Shown: positions 11,397-24,930, counted from the stretch's first letter. The stretch: 64,000 nucleotides of DNA from Mycoplasma sp. (GCA_014803855.1 JAAVAX010000003.1:63328-127327); one strand, 5' to 3'. Translations and numbers: made by a program. The notes: generated by a model not told the origin, from the letters alone.

Positions 11397-13007
11397 TTAA
11401 TAACCCATTTTTTCTTCATATTCATCTAGTGAACCTCTAAATATGAATGAAGAATCATTCCTTAGTTCTAAAATAACATTAGATTCCCTGATCAAAGCTC
11501 TATTATATGTAGTAAATATTGCAATTGAATTATATTTATTTATAGCCTCAATAACAGCATCAATGCTTTCAGTATCTAAATGATCTAATGGTTGATCAAA
11601 TATAATTGCATTAGAATCAATTAACATCATTCTTGAAAACATCAATCTTGATTTTTCTCCTCCAGAAATCTTCTGAACATCTTTGAATACACTATCTCCA
11701 CTAAATAACATTTTTCCAAGAAAAGCTCTCATTCTTTGATCTGAAATATCTTTTCTTTCTTCAGTTTCATTATTAATTGGTCATAAACGTAACCAATCAA
11801 TCATTTGTTTGCTTTCATTAAAATATTCTGAATTATCTGAAGGGAAGTATTCTACTTTAATAGTTGAACCTCATTTAAATGAACCAGTAAAATTCTTTTC
11901 CTTACCAGCTAAAATTTCTAAAAACTTTGTTTTAGCAATATCATCATCACCAATAACAGCTAATTTATCACCTGGTTTTAATGAGAAAGATACATTATCA
12001 AATAATTGAATTCCATTAGAGTCTTTATATCCTAGTTTCTCAACCTCTAAAATTTGTTTTCCAGGATTTTTATTAATTTCAAATCTAATAAATGGGTATT
12101 TTCTTGTTGAAGGAATAATTTCATCTAATTCTATTTTTTCTAATGCTTTTTTTCTAGAAGTAGCTTGTTTAGATTTAGATGCATTGGCTGAAAAACGAGC
12201 TATAAAACTTTGTAATTTTTCTATTTGCTCTTGTTTCTTCATATTTGATTGCTTTTGCAATTCAGCCATTAATTGAGATGATTCTTTTCAAAATGAATAA
12301 TTACCAGTAAACATTTTAGCTTTACCAAAATCAATATCAACAATGTTAGTGCATATTTCATCTAAAAAATCGCTATCATGAGAAACAACAATGACAATTT
12401 TGTCATAATTATTAATAAAATTAATTAATCACTTTATTGATTTTAAATCTAAATGGTTTGTGGGCTCATCCATTATTAAAATATCTGGATTACCAAAAAG
12501 TGCTTTAGCTAATAAAACTTTAACTTTCTCAGTTGATTTTAAATCCTTCATCAAATATGAAAACTTCTCTTTAGGTATACCAAGAGCATTTAATAATACA
12601 TGGGCATCATTTTCAGCATTTCACCCACCCATTTGACCAAATAATTCTTCTAATTCAGCAGCTCTAGCATAATCTTCTTCATTAGAATTAGGATTCATAT
12701 ATATTGCATTTTTTTCATCTTGGATTTTGCTTAATTTCTCATTACCCATAATGACTAAATTAGTAACATTTTGATCATTATATTTAAAATGATCTTGTTC
12801 TAAAACAGATATTCTTTGATTTTTTTCAACATAAACTTCTCCAGAAGTAGGTTCAATTTGACCTGAAAGGATTTTTAGAAATGTTGATTTACCAGCTCCA
12901 TTTGCTCCTATTATTCCATATGTATGTCCTTCATTAAATTTAAGATTAACATCTTGAAAAAGTTTTTTATCAATAAAAACTTTTGAAAGATTTCTAACTT
13001 CTATCAT
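11397..13007 (-). CDS. ABC-F family ATPase (YkpA/YbiT-like), second nucleotide-binding domain degenerate
   Basis: 536 residues with two ABC ATPase domains, a linker and no membrane segment: a ribosome-associated ABC-F factor. Domain 1 has an intact Walker A (GANGAGKST), Walker B (ILIMDEPTNHLD) and switch His (VVSHD), but its signature is LKSTEKVK instead of LSGGE. Domain 2 keeps SGGEKSR but has a broken Walker A (GDDDIAKTK), DQP instead of DEP at the catalytic Glu, and Thr for the switch His (FTTYN). In the head-to-tail dimer the intact Walker A faces the intact signature, leaving one good and one dead ATP site. Length agrees with YkpA (about 540). The start at 13007 is preceded by AAAGGGAG. 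Confidence 0.88.
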
Positions 13008-13055
13008 TTTAATTTTCTCCCTTTAAGCTAATTAATTATGTAACCATTATTTTAT

Positions 13056-13089
13056 ATTAAAAACAAATTAATTAACAATGTTAATTAAT
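13056..13089 (-). terminator. Terminator after dnaB-dnaI
   Basis: A 10-bp perfect inverted repeat (ATTAATTAAC/GTTAATTAAT, 13067-13089) with a 3-nt loop, followed on the minus strand by TTTGTTTTT. It lies 21 nt after the dnaI stop. Confidence 0.6.
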
Positions 13090-13109
13090 GATGAAACCAA
13101 TTTGCAGAA

Positions 13110-13994
13110 TTATTCAATTTCTCTAATATTTTTTCCTTTTAAATTTACTATCTTAGTTAATGATTTTATTTTATCAATTAATTTCTCTACTTTCATATTT
13201 TCAAGATCTCTTGATTTTATTCATATTTTTTTTAATTCTTCAATTGAATAATTAGATGAGAAACAAACTGTTTTTTTTCATTTTAATCTATACTCTAATA
13301 TTGGTAATAAATTTGAAAATAAAAATCAACTATTTGGTTTTTCAGAACCAATATCATCAATTATCAAAATATCAACATTTTTCATTTTATTTATAATCTC
13401 ATAATTTAAATCATTATTTTTATCTAAATTTCTAATCATAGCCTCAAATAAATCAAATGTAGATACAAAAATTATACTTTTGTTTTTATTTACAAAATAA
13501 TTAGATAAAGCATTTAAAAAGAATGTTTTGCCTAGTCCAAATGAACCTCAAATATATATACCTTTAATATATTGATCATTTTGAAAACTTTCATATGCAT
13601 TTTTAAATCATTGTGCTAGTTCTGTTCTATCATTTTCATGTAAACCAGGATAGTTTCAATAAAATTTATTCTTATCAATTTTATTTTTTAAATTTTTTTC
13701 TCTTGGAGATGAAAAAATAACATCATTATTTGGATTAGATATGGAATTTAATCAATGATAATTATTGAATTTAATCAATTGATTAGCATCAGGATTTTTA
13801 ACATAAATGCTAGTAATTGTTTTATCATCATAAATAATAGGTTTAGTTATGTATTCATATTCATTGATATTTTTATTTTCATCAATAATTTTTATAAAAA
13901 TATCATATCCTGATTCTATTTGATTATCATTTAGCTTTAATTCCTTGATAATCTGTTTAATTAATTCATTATTAAGAATATTTTTTTTATTCAT
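13110..13994 (-). CDS. dnaI: Primosomal helicase loader DnaI-like AAA+ ATPase
   Basis: 294 residues. The C-terminal AAA+ domain has Walker A IWGSFGLGKTFF near residue 145, Walker B ILIIDDIG, and a sensor segment FSSNYSIEEL, as in DnaI/DnaC loaders. The N-terminal half is the helicase-binding region, with the IKGIYIWG lead-in. It would load the replicative helicase during initiation and restart. The start codon overlaps the stop of the upstream gene (TAATG), tying it to the DnaB-type initiation protein, as in Firmicutes dnaB-dnaI. TGA encodes several Trp. Confidence 0.88.
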
Positions 13995-14920
13995 TAGAAC
14001 ATTCCTTTAATATCATCTTCATTAAATATTTCTTCTAAAGTTATATTTTTATTTAAATTCATAGAATCATTGATTAGATCATTAGATTTTTTTATATTTT
14101 TTTTGTTTTTTTTGAATTGTTCAATAACTTTTAATTCATGTTCTACATCATTAAAACTTACAATTGATCGGTCAATAAAATCTCTAGCTATTTTTAAAAT
14201 ATAAGCATGAGAAATGTCATTATTTACATTAACTGAAAAATTAATTAATAAATTGATTGAATTATCATTAAAGCCAATTTTTAATAATGAATTAATCAAT
14301 TGAGAATCATAATATGTAGGATTTCTTTTCATAAAATATTTTATGAAACTAGAACTAGGTAGATTATATATATTCTCTTCATGGGTACCATATGATTCAA
14401 TTGATAATTCTAATGTTGAATGTTCATCATTTCCAATGATATTTTCCTCAAAATTATTTGGAAATACATCTTGATATTTTCTAGAAATATTTTTATAACT
14501 ATTTTTGTTAATATATTTTTTCTTTTGATTAAAATAAATTCTTTCATACTCAATTTTACCTATTACTTTAATTAAGTGATTTTTAAGAATAGGATTTTTA
14601 TCAATAGATTCAATATTACTTGGTTTTATTAAATTGTAGATATATGAATCTTCATTTTCTTTTTTTCAAGTACAAACTAATCCAACTGCTTCTAATTTTT
14701 CAATTGCACTATTATATGTATGATCATTTAGATGTAAATATTTTGTTAAATCCTCAATATTAAAGATTTTTTTCTCATCACTATTATTTAAATCATGAAA
14801 ATATTCATATAACATTGTACTTACTGGTCCAATAATTGGTAAATATAGCTTTCTTAAATTTAAATAATCATTTGGTGCTAATTTATTATGAGCATCTATT
14901 AAAAATACCATTTTACTCAT
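13994..14920 (-). CDS. dnaB: Replication initiation protein DnaB (Bacillus type)
   Basis: 308 residues. The N-terminus (PNDYLNLRKLYLPIIG, TMLYEYFHDL) matches the winged-helix region of Firmicutes DnaB, the primosome recruiter. The C-terminal half (NPTYYDSQLINSLLKIGFNDNSINLLINF) is the DnaB/DnaD-type domain with its YxxxI-containing helices. This is not the replicative helicase. It is the first gene of a two-gene operon with dnaI, overlapping it by one base. The start at 14920 has an AAGGGG ribosome binding site. Confidence 0.82.
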
Positions 14921-15056
14921 AATAGCCCCTTTTCATATAGAAAATATTGATATAAATTTTTAGTTTTTAATGATCTATGTCTCTATTTTATCAATTTCAT
15001 TTTTTCCAGTTGAAAAACATTAAAAAAATACCTTTTTTTACATTTTTTTAACAACA

Positions 15057-15065
15057 TTATCAACA
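15057..15065 (+). promoter_or_regulatory. Possible DnaA box
   Basis: TTATCAACA, one base from the TTATCCACA consensus. A second near-match, TTTTCCACA, is at 15112-15120 on the same strand. Two weak boxes in AT-rich DNA upstream of dnaB could be DnaA regulation or chance; there are too few for an origin. Confidence 0.25.
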
Positions 15066-15300
15066 ATTGGAAATTATGATATAACCGCATATTTTAGTGA
15101 AAAATGCTACATTTTCCACAATGTTAATAAGTCTTATTTATTTCATAAAATAAATTTAATAAAAACCTTAAATATATTGGTAAATTTGATTAATCTTAAA
15201 GCATCTCTAAATTGATGAAGATTTTTTATTGCTAAAACTAAATGCATCCAGCATAAATGAAAAATTTTAATGCTTATCTAACTTGCTTTGTTATTTAAGT

Positions 15301-15325
15301 GCATAAACTAATAATAAGTTTATGC
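15301..15325. promoter_or_regulatory. Perfect inverted repeat upstream of the cation ATPase
   Basis: GCATAAACT and AGTTTATGC, 9-bp arms with a 7-nt spacer, ending 17 nt before the first TATAAT box. There is no T run after it, so it looks more like an operator than a terminator. Confidence 0.4.
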
Positions 15326-15354
15326 TTAGTAAATTTTGTATTATAATATTTGGT

Positions 15355-15360
15355 TATAAT
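15355..15360 (+). promoter_or_regulatory. Candidate -10 box of the P-type ATPase gene
   Basis: TATAAT 33 nt before the ATG; another TATAAT at 15342-15347. No clear -35. Confidence 0.4.
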
Positions 15361-15393
15361 AATTGTATTTCCAAATATAATTGATTTAAATTT

Positions 15394-18444
<3,051 letters not shown>

Positions 18445-18452
18445 GACAAAAT

Positions 18453-19493
18453 ATGAGCAAACAAAAAAATGGTAATAAAAAAAGAAAATATGTAGCTAAT
18501 TATTTTTTTATAGCTGAAAAAATAATTAAAAAATATAGACCAAATACAATTGTAACAATGCAATTTTTTCAAAGAAAAGATAATGCAATATTATCAGGAA
18601 TAAATGAAACATTGGATTTTTTAGAAGAAAACACAGATACTAGTAAATATAGAATTAAGTATTTACCTGAAGGTTCTAGAATAAATTCTCTAGATGTAGT
18701 TTTAGAACTAGAAGGACATTATGAAGACTTTGGTGTATATGAAGGTGTTATTGATGGAATATTAGCTAGATCCACTTCAATTGCTTCTAATGCTAATGAA
18801 TGTAAAGAAGCAGCTAATGGTAAAGAAATTATTTATATGGGAGATCGAGGAGATCACTATATTAATCAAGAAATTGATGGACATGCTGTTGAAGTAGCTG
18901 GAATTAAAGGTCATTCTACATTAGCTGGTTCGAGAGGAAATAAAGAAGTTATTTTTGGTTCAATACCACATGTATTAATTCAACATTTTAATGGTAATTT
19001 AGTGGAGGCAATGAAAGCATATAATGAATTATTTCCAAAAGAAAAAGATTTTATTGCTCTTGTTGATTATTCAAATGATGTTATTAAGGATTCGCTAGAT
19101 GTTCTAAAAGTATTTGGTAAAAAACTAAATGGAGTTAGAGTTGATACTTCAAAAAATATGATTGACCATATGTTTGATAATGAAAATAAAAAAGAAAAAT
19201 ATTATGGTGTATGTGTTGAACAAATTAAAAGATTGAGAAAAGCACTAGATAAAAATGATGGTAAACATGTAAGAATAATAGTATCATCTGGATTTGATCC
19301 TGAAAAAATCAAATTATTTGAAAAAGAAAAAGCACCAGTTGATGCTTATGGAGTTGGTGATTACATTTTAAGAATAACCCATCAGTTCACATGTGATGCT
19401 GTAAAAAATAATGGTAAATTGGAAGCAAAAGCTGGTAGAAAATTTAATCGAAATCCTAGATTAAAACTTTACAAAGGTAATAATAAAAAATAA
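18453..19493 (+). CDS. pncB: Nicotinate phosphoribosyltransferase
   Basis: 346 residues. It makes nicotinate mononucleotide from nicotinate and PRPP, the entry to NAD salvage. The start has YFFIAEKIIKKYRPNTIVTMQFFQR. Active-site segments follow: EGVIDGILARSTSIASNA, the His-containing IKGHSTLAGSRGNKEV, the phosphate-binding LNGVRVDTSKNM, and IIVSSGFDP near DAYGVGDYI. This is the Mollicute/Firmicute form of the enzyme. It starts 8 nt after the cation ATPase stop. Confidence 0.93.
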   Translation: MSKQKNGNKKRKYVANYFFIAEKIIKKYRPNTIVTMQFFQRKDNAILSGINETLDFLEENTDTSKYRIKYLPEGSRINSLDVVLELEGHYEDFGVYEGVIDGILARSTSIASNANECKEAANGKEIIYMGDRGDHYINQEIDGHAVEVAGIKGHSTLAGSRGNKEVIFGSIPHVLIQHFNGNLVEAMKAYNELFPKEKDFIALVDYSNDVIKDSLDVLKVFGKKLNGVRVDTSKNMIDHMFDNENKKEKYYGVCVEQIKRLRKALDKNDGKHVRIIVSSGFDPEKIKLFEKEKAPVDAYGVGDYILRITHQFTCDAVKNNGKLEAKAGRKFNRNPRLKLYKGNNKK

Positions 19494-19560
19494 ATTTTAA
19501 ATTGTAGTAATTTTTATAAACTAATTGAATCTAAAATTAAATTTTAATTTTGTTTTTTTA

Positions 19561-19566
19561 TATAAT
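19561..19566 (+). promoter_or_regulatory. Candidate -10 box directly before rpmG (possibly leaderless)
   Basis: TATAAT ends 7 nt before the rpmG ATG, so a start site at the usual distance would fall on or next to the start codon. No ribosome binding site is seen before rpmG, consistent with leaderless translation. Confidence 0.4.
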
Positions 19567-19573
19567 TGACATT

Positions 19574-19717
19574 ATGAAAAAGAAAGTGGCTCTTGCTTGT
19601 GAAAATTGCCATAATAAAAACTATTATGAGAATAAATCATCAATAGGAGAACGTTTAATAAAAAATAAATTTTGCAAAAAGTGTGGTTCATATCAAGTGC
19701 ATAAGGAAGAAAAATAA
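19574..19717 (+). CDS. rpmG: 50S ribosomal protein bL33
   Basis: 47 residues. CENC and CKKC pairs form the zinc site of the cysteine-containing L33 paralog, with the typical KKKVALAC start and a KNYYENKS middle. It precedes secE and nusG, the widespread rpmG-secE-nusG order, and its stop overlaps the secE start (TAATG). No ribosome binding site is visible before it. Confidence 0.93.
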   Translation: MKKKVALACENCHNKNYYENKSSIGERLIKNKFCKKCGSYQVHKEEK

Positions 19718-20022
19718 TGAAACAAGAGAATAAGGATAAAGTAATTAATTCTAATAATCAAATTGATATCAATCACAGTAATGACATTAATAAAGAACAA
19801 ATTGCAGAAAATGAAGTAGTTAGTGAACATCACCCTGATAAAGAAAAAGCATACCCTGTAAGAAATTTTTTCAAAGAATTAAAGAGAGTTAGTTGACCAA
19901 CATCTAAAAAAAACTATAAGTACTTTTTTTTGGTTTTTGTGTTTATAATATTTCTAGTCATATTTTTTGCATTAATATCTTGATGTGTAAGTGAATTATG
20001 AAAATGAATGGGGGTTAGTTAG
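19717..20022 (+). CDS. secE: Preprotein translocase subunit SecE
   Basis: 101 residues: a charged N-terminal extension, the conserved amphipathic FFKELKRVSWPTSKK (Trp is TGA), then one membrane segment (about residues 67-87). This is the single-span SecE of Gram-positives and mycoplasmas, which clamps SecY in the translocon. It overlaps rpmG by one base and is 4 nt from nusG. Confidence 0.93.
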
Positions 20023-20026
20023 TATT

Positions 20027-20605
20027 ATGAAAAAAGAATGATATATGATTTCAATTATTACTGGTAAAGAAAAAAAGATAATTGAAAGCTTGAAAAACAA
20101 AATAGAAACTGCTAATATGCAAGATTTATTTGAAGAAATCAAAGTGTTTTGAATTCCTACAATTAGTTCGAAAGAAACCATTAAAAAAGCTCAAGGTAAA
20201 GATTACAAAATTAAAGAAGAAAATTTATACAAAGGCTATATTTTTATAAAAATGGAAATGACTGATGAAGCTTGATTTTTAGTTAGAAATACTGAATATA
20301 TAACAGGATTAATTGGTTCTAGTGGTGGTGGATCTAAACCAACCCCTATATCAAATAGAGAATTTGATAAAATGCTAAAAAGACAACAAGAAAAAATTAA
20401 TGAATTTAATTCTATAGAATATAAAAACCCTTATCAAGAAGGTGTTATTGTAAAAATTAAAGAAGGTACATTTAAAGATGAAAAAGGTACAATTATTGAA
20501 ACAAACTTTGATAATTTATCTGCGGTTGTGGAAATAATAACCTTTGGTCGCAAAGTTCCTGTTGAATTTCCATATAATGATTTACAAATTATTAAGGAAA
20601 ATTAA
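20027..20605 (+). CDS. nusG: Transcription termination/antitermination factor NusG
   Basis: 192 residues. The N-terminal NGN domain starts EWYMISIITGKEKKIIESL and includes LYKGYIFIKMEM and NTEYITGLIGSSG. The C-terminal KOW domain has GVIVKIKEGTFKDEKGTI and GRKVPVEFPYNDLQII. It binds RNA polymerase and couples it to translation or Rho. The ATG follows the secE stop by 4 nt. TGA gives Trp at EWY and in FWIPT. Confidence 0.95.
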
Positions 20606-20611
20606 TTTTAA

Positions 20612-21130
20612 ATGAAAAGAATATGAAGACATTTTTTAGAATATGTCTCAAACTATAAAAAAACAATCTTATTAAATTATGTAATCTTTTTAATTTTGAT
20701 TACTATATTATTGATAATTGATTTACTAACCAAACATTTTTTATTTAATGTAAATGATTCATCAATAACTTATTCAAATTGATTATTTGGGATTAGAAGT
20801 CTTAAAAACCCAGGATTAACTTTTTTTCCAGGTAATACTAATGTTGCATTAGTTACTTTTTTTAACATTATTATTTTACTTGCATGCTTATTTGGAATTT
20901 TGTTTTTAAGAAATTATTGAATTGTTGTATTTGTGTCTTTTATTTTTTCAGGATCATTAGGCAATACTATTGATCGGCTATCATTTCACTATGTAAGAGA
21001 TATTATATTCTTACCTTGATGTGACTTAGGAACATTCAATTTTGCTGACATGGATGTGATTGTAGGTAGTTTTGGATGTGTTGCTACATGGGCAATTATT
21101 GCTATTACTAATTACTACAAAAATAAATAA
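20612..21130 (+). CDS. lspA: Lipoprotein signal peptidase (signal peptidase II)
   Basis: 172 residues with four hydrophobic spans. The two catalytic aspartates lie in GNTIDRLSFHYVRDII and FNFADMDVIVGS, with NPGLTFF from the first conserved box. It cleaves prolipoproteins after lipidation and so should process the lipoproteins at 47262-49589 and 58278-60611. It starts 6 nt after nusG, in one transcript with rpmG-secE-nusG and probably the following permease (9 nt gap). Confidence 0.92.
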
Positions 21131-21139
21131 AGGGATGTT

Positions 21140-22615
21140 ATGGAGCAAAAAACAGTTAGAAAAATAGGTTTTATATCTGCTTTGTCAATATGTTTTACTT
21201 CAATTGTTGGTATTGGTATATTTTTAAAAAATGCCTCTGTTGGAGCAAATGTTGGCGGAAATGGATATTCTTGATTAGCTACTTGAATAATATCTGGATT
21301 ATTAGCAATTCTTTTAGCTTTTCATTTTGGAAAAATATCTAGAATAGAATCCAAAAGTGGATTAACTGGATTAAATTCATGAGTACATGAAATTGTTGAT
21401 AAAAAAAATACATGATTTAAAAAAATAACTACAGTAAATTATGGTTATTTTTATAATCCAATTCTTGCAATTTGTCTTTCATTTTTTACTGCTGAATTTT
21501 TTATTCAAATTTTTGAATCTGCAGGTGTCAATGTAAAACTAGATCTATGAGTATATGTATTGATTACAATATGTTTTTTATCATTCTTTATATTGAATAA
21601 CTATTTTTCAATAAGATTTAGTGGGTACATCTCTATTGCTACAACTATTATAAAGACAATACCATTATTAATGGTTATTGTAATAGGTGTTTCATTCTGA
21701 AATCAACATAATAATGGTGGATCTAATGGATTTGATCAAAGTATAAGTTATGATAAAGCACTTCGTGGAATTATGTTATCAATACCAAGTGTGTTATTTG
21801 CATTTGATTCATTTATAGGTATTGGTTCATGGTCAAAAAATATTAAGGGTGGTCCAAAAGCTGTTTCAAAAGTCATTGTTGCTGCTTTAGTTGGTGTAAC
21901 AATTATTTATTGTTTAATTTCCATTTCTTCTATTTTTCACTATCAAACAAATAATGGTGGTACTTCAGTATTAAATGTATTACTAGATTCTTTACCTAAA
22001 AATGTTCAAAAAGGTTTTACTATTTTTATATCAGTAATTATTTTCATTTCAGCATTTGGTACATCTAATTCAGCTTGTGGTACTACATTAAATGAATATA
22101 AAAATATTATATTACATGAAAATACAATCATGTCTAGTGGTATAAAAGTAAAATTTGGAAGTAAAAAAGCTGCATTGGTTTTATGTTTTATATTATTATC
22201 ATTTTGATCATTGATTTTATTTATACCAGCAATTATTATGAATAATGATGGAATAATTGATGGCTTTTCTAATTTGATAGTTGTAGGAATCTTTTTAGTT
22301 TATTCATACTTAATTTTTTTATTTTGAAAAAATATTTATAGAAAAAATTTAATGACTGATTTAAATAAATCATGATTCTTTACATTCTTAGTTTTTATGA
22401 CATTAATTGGAATTGGTTTAGTATCATTTTTAAATCTATATTTTGTTATTGAAAACACAATTACAAATTGAAAAGGAAATTCAAATTGAGGATTATTCTT
22501 AGATTCTGGAGTTAAAATGAATAATTTAGCTGTTTTAATTTTCTATGCTTGCTTCTTTGGTGCATTTTTTGCCTTTCCATTTATAAACTATAAATTTGTT
22601 AAAAAAGCAATTTAG
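21140..22615 (+). CDS. APC-superfamily amino-acid permease
   Basis: 491 residues with about 12 membrane segments. The N-terminus has the TSIVGIGIFL helix typical of APC permeases (unwound first helix). Later segments such as SIPSVLFAFDSFIGIGSWSKNIKGGPKAVSK correspond to the conserved helix 6-7 region. The substrate (an amino acid or small amine) cannot be told. The gene ends 9 nt from the converging coaX-like gene, with no obvious terminator in the gap. Many Trp are TGA. Confidence 0.87.
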
Positions 22616-22624
22616 TGAAAAATA

Positions 22625-23368
22625 TTATTTATTTTGATTTTTTTGTTGAGCATAAATAAATAATCCAATAGTTTCAAGATTATCAATAAATCATCATTTA
22701 TTTCTTGAAAAATATTTTGAATCTCCACCTGAACAAATAACTGGACAATCAATATTTAATTTTTTCTTAATGTTATCAACAATATTTTCAATATTATTAA
22801 CTAAACCAATTGAAATTGCTTCATTTGTATTGAAACCCATAATTTTATCAGTAGAAACAAATTCAATATTTTGTATATCAGTAGTGTTAATAATAGTTTT
22901 AATAGATTGAGTTATACCTGGTAAAATGATACAACCAGATAATTTACCATTTTTAATATGATATACAACACATGCAGTTCCAGCAGAAACTACAATTGCT
23001 TCTTCGGCAAAAGTATTAACATAACACATTTGAGTCAGAATATCAGAACCTAATTGATAAGGATTATATAAATTTGTTAAATCAATAAAAGAGACATTTT
23101 TTCAAGAAATAAAATCACATTCTTTATTTAAATTTAAAAAATATTTTTCAATAATTTCATTTAGTGAGCTAACAACTGAACTTATATAAACTTTATCAAT
23201 ATTACAATCTAATTTTTCTAAAGTTTGATCTATTACATTTTTATAATTTTCACTCTTTAACAAACTAGTTTCTATTGTTTCAACAACTAGCTCATTTATA
23301 TTATTTGATTTTAAAAAAGCAAATGATGTATTTGTATTACCAATATTTACATATAGATTATTTTTCAT
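22625..23368 (-). CDS. coaX: Type III pantothenate kinase-like protein with altered catalytic residues
   Basis: 247 residues of the CoaX (ASKHA-fold) family. The phosphate loop reads NIGNTNTSFA, where the family has DxGNT. NPYQLGSDILTQ matches the pantothenate-binding NPxxLGxDR box except Arg to Ile. VVSAGTACVVYHI replaces the usual DxGTAxTxD, losing both acidic residues. GCIILPGITQSI matches the PG box. Family knowledge says the N-terminal Asp and the Asp of the second box bind phosphate/metal, so the enzyme may be inactive or changed in function. The ORF is intact, which argues for some retained role. It is monocistronic and convergent with the permease. Confidence 0.72.
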
Positions 23369-23516
23369 ATTAACTTTAATTATAATATATTATAATTGCT
23401 TTTTAATTTGCAAAACTAAGCATTAAATAAAAGAGATCTTTTTTGATTAAAAATAATCAAATATCAAATAGACAAAAAGTTTAATTTATTTTTAGCCATT
23501 AAAAAATTCATTTTGT

Positions 23517-23522
23517 TATAAT
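23517..23522 (+). promoter_or_regulatory. Extended -10 promoter of rpsF-ssb-rpsR
   Basis: TGTTATAAT, with about 70 nt of leader before rpsF. Confidence 0.55.
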
Positions 23523-23544
23523 AAACATTGAGGATTTACTCCTT

Positions 23545-23563
23545 GATATTTTTTTAAAATATC
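23545..23563 (+). promoter_or_regulatory. Hairpin in the rpsF leader
   Basis: A perfect 8-bp stem (GATATTTT/AAAATATC) with a 3-nt loop, between the promoter and the AAGGAGG ribosome binding site. Bacterial rpsF leaders often bind the S6:S18 complex for feedback; this hairpin could be part of such an element, but I could not match the conserved core. Confidence 0.3.
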
Positions 23564-23591
23564 CAAAAGAGATGACCATAAGGAGGTCAAC

Positions 23592-24047
23592 ATGTCAAAG
23601 TATGAAATTATGTTGATTCTTGATCCTACATCAGATGAAAAAATAGTATCTGATATTTCTAGTTCTACTTTCAAATCAAAAGATGTAAAAATTGAAAAAC
23701 TTGAAAGAACAGAATTAGCATACGAGATCAATAAATCAAAAACTGCAAAATATCTTATTATTAATGTAACAGCTACAGGTGAAGAAATTAATGAATTCAC
23801 TAGAAAATCAAATATCACAAAAAGTATTTGAAGAATTTTGAGCATAAATCTTGACACTGAAAAAGGTTTACAAAGAAAATCAAAACCTAAAGTGTTTAAA
23901 AAACCTATGTTTAACAACAGAAAACAACAATCAGGTGATAAAGAAAAACAAAATCAAGAAAATATCACTGATGGTAAAAAAGAAAGTAAAGTAAGCAATA
24001 GTTCAAAAAGAAAAGCTTCTACAAGTCCAACAGCTGAAAACAATTAA
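23592..24047 (+). CDS. rpsF: 30S ribosomal protein bS6 with long basic tail
   Basis: 151 residues. The first about 95 are the S6 ferredoxin-like fold (SKYEIMLILDPTSDE, then LERTELAYEINKSKTAKYLI and the SIWRILSINLD end, Trp by TGA). A Lys/Asn/Gln/Ser-rich, probably disordered tail of about 50 residues follows, longer than in E. coli. The start has an ideal AAGGAGG at 7 nt. It is the first gene of rpsF-ssb-rpsR, a conserved order. Confidence 0.93.
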
Positions 24048-24089
24048 TTAATAAACAAAAAATATTAAATAGAAAAGAAACAACAAAAA

Positions 24090-24569
24090 ATGAATTTAAA
24101 CAAAGTAATACTGATAGGAAGAATATCTCAAGAAATAATACCTCAAGAATCTAGAACTGGAATTAGTTATGTTAGATTTAATTTAGCTATTAATAGAGAT
24201 ATTCAAAATAGAAATAATGAAGATGTAACTGATTTTATTCCATTAGTAGCTTTTGATAATACTGCAAATTTTATTAATCGTTTTTTTAATAGAGGTGATC
24301 TGGTTAGTGTTGTGGGTTCATTGCAGTCTTCGCAATATACATCTAAATCAGGTGACAACATTTCATCTTTATCAGTTCTTATTGATCAAATTAGATCATT
24401 AGAACCAAGATCAGTAACACAAGCAAGAGCTGAGAAAAAAAATACAACTTCAATTAATACTAGTTCAAATCCTATTGTTGAAGAAAAACCTACTTTTCAT
24501 GAAGAAAATAGTAATAATGATGCATTATCAAATTTAGATGATGATAATCCATGAGAATTAGATTTTTAA
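24090..24569 (+). CDS. ssb: Single-stranded DNA-binding protein
   Basis: 159 residues. OB-fold N-terminus (NLNKVILIGRIS, SYVRFNLAINRD, DFIPLVAFDNTANF, GDLVSVVGSLQSSQY), a flexible Asn/Ser linker, and the acidic tip DDDNPWELDF that binds partner proteins (Trp is TGA). It lies between rpsF and rpsR, where ssb sits in most Firmicutes and mycoplasmas. There is no strong ribosome binding site; the upstream sequence is A-rich. Confidence 0.95.
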
Positions 24570-24601
24570 ATTAAAGTATTACAAGTTAAGAGGAGAAAGA
24601 T

Positions 24602-24862
24602 ATGGCTATTATTGCTAAAAAAAATGTTAAAAAAAGAAGAAATTCTAAAAGAAGACCATGTTTATTTTGTTTAGAACAAATGGAATATATTGATTATAAA
24701 AACACTGAATTAGTTTCAAAATTTATTAATGCTCATGGAAAAATTATGCCATCAAGAGTAACCGGTACATGCTCAAGACATCAAAGAGGATTAAGTACTG
24801 CAATAAAAAGAGCAAGAATTATGGCATTAATTCCATTTATCTCTGAAAGAATTAGAAGATAA
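24602..24862 (+). CDS. rpsR: 30S ribosomal protein bS18
   Basis: 86 residues. Core [18 protein letters not shown] and the diagnostic [32 protein letters not shown]. It binds 16S rRNA with S6. An AGAGGAG ribosome binding site lies 8 nt before the ATG. It is the last gene of the rpsF operon and is followed by a terminator. Confidence 0.96.
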   Translation: MAIIAKKNVKKRRNSKRRPCLFCLEQMEYIDYKNTELVSKFINAHGKIMPSRVTGTCSRHQRGLSTAIKRARIMALIPFISERIRR

Positions 24863-24896
24863 TTCAAATTGTCTTATGATTTGCAATATAATTTAG

Positions 24897-24930
24897 GACT
24901 TATTAATTAATAAATAAGTCTTTTATTTTG
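24897..24930 (+). terminator. Terminator after rpsR
   Basis: A perfect 8-bp stem (GACTTATT/AATAAGTC), 8-nt loop, followed by TTTTATTTT, 35 nt after the rpsR stop. Confidence 0.75.

Larger units (their letters stand above)
14921..15393. other. 473-nt intergenic region between dnaB and the P-type ATPase
   Basis: No gene seen. It holds two DnaA-box-like 9-mers (15057, 15112), a perfect inverted repeat (15301-15325) and two TATAAT boxes (15342, 15355) ahead of the ATPase gene. The dnaB promoter must also lie here, but I could not place it. Confidence 0.6.

Noticed and set aside
14921..15393. Replication origin
   Set aside because: Only two imperfect DnaA boxes and no dnaA or dnaN nearby; more boxes would be expected.
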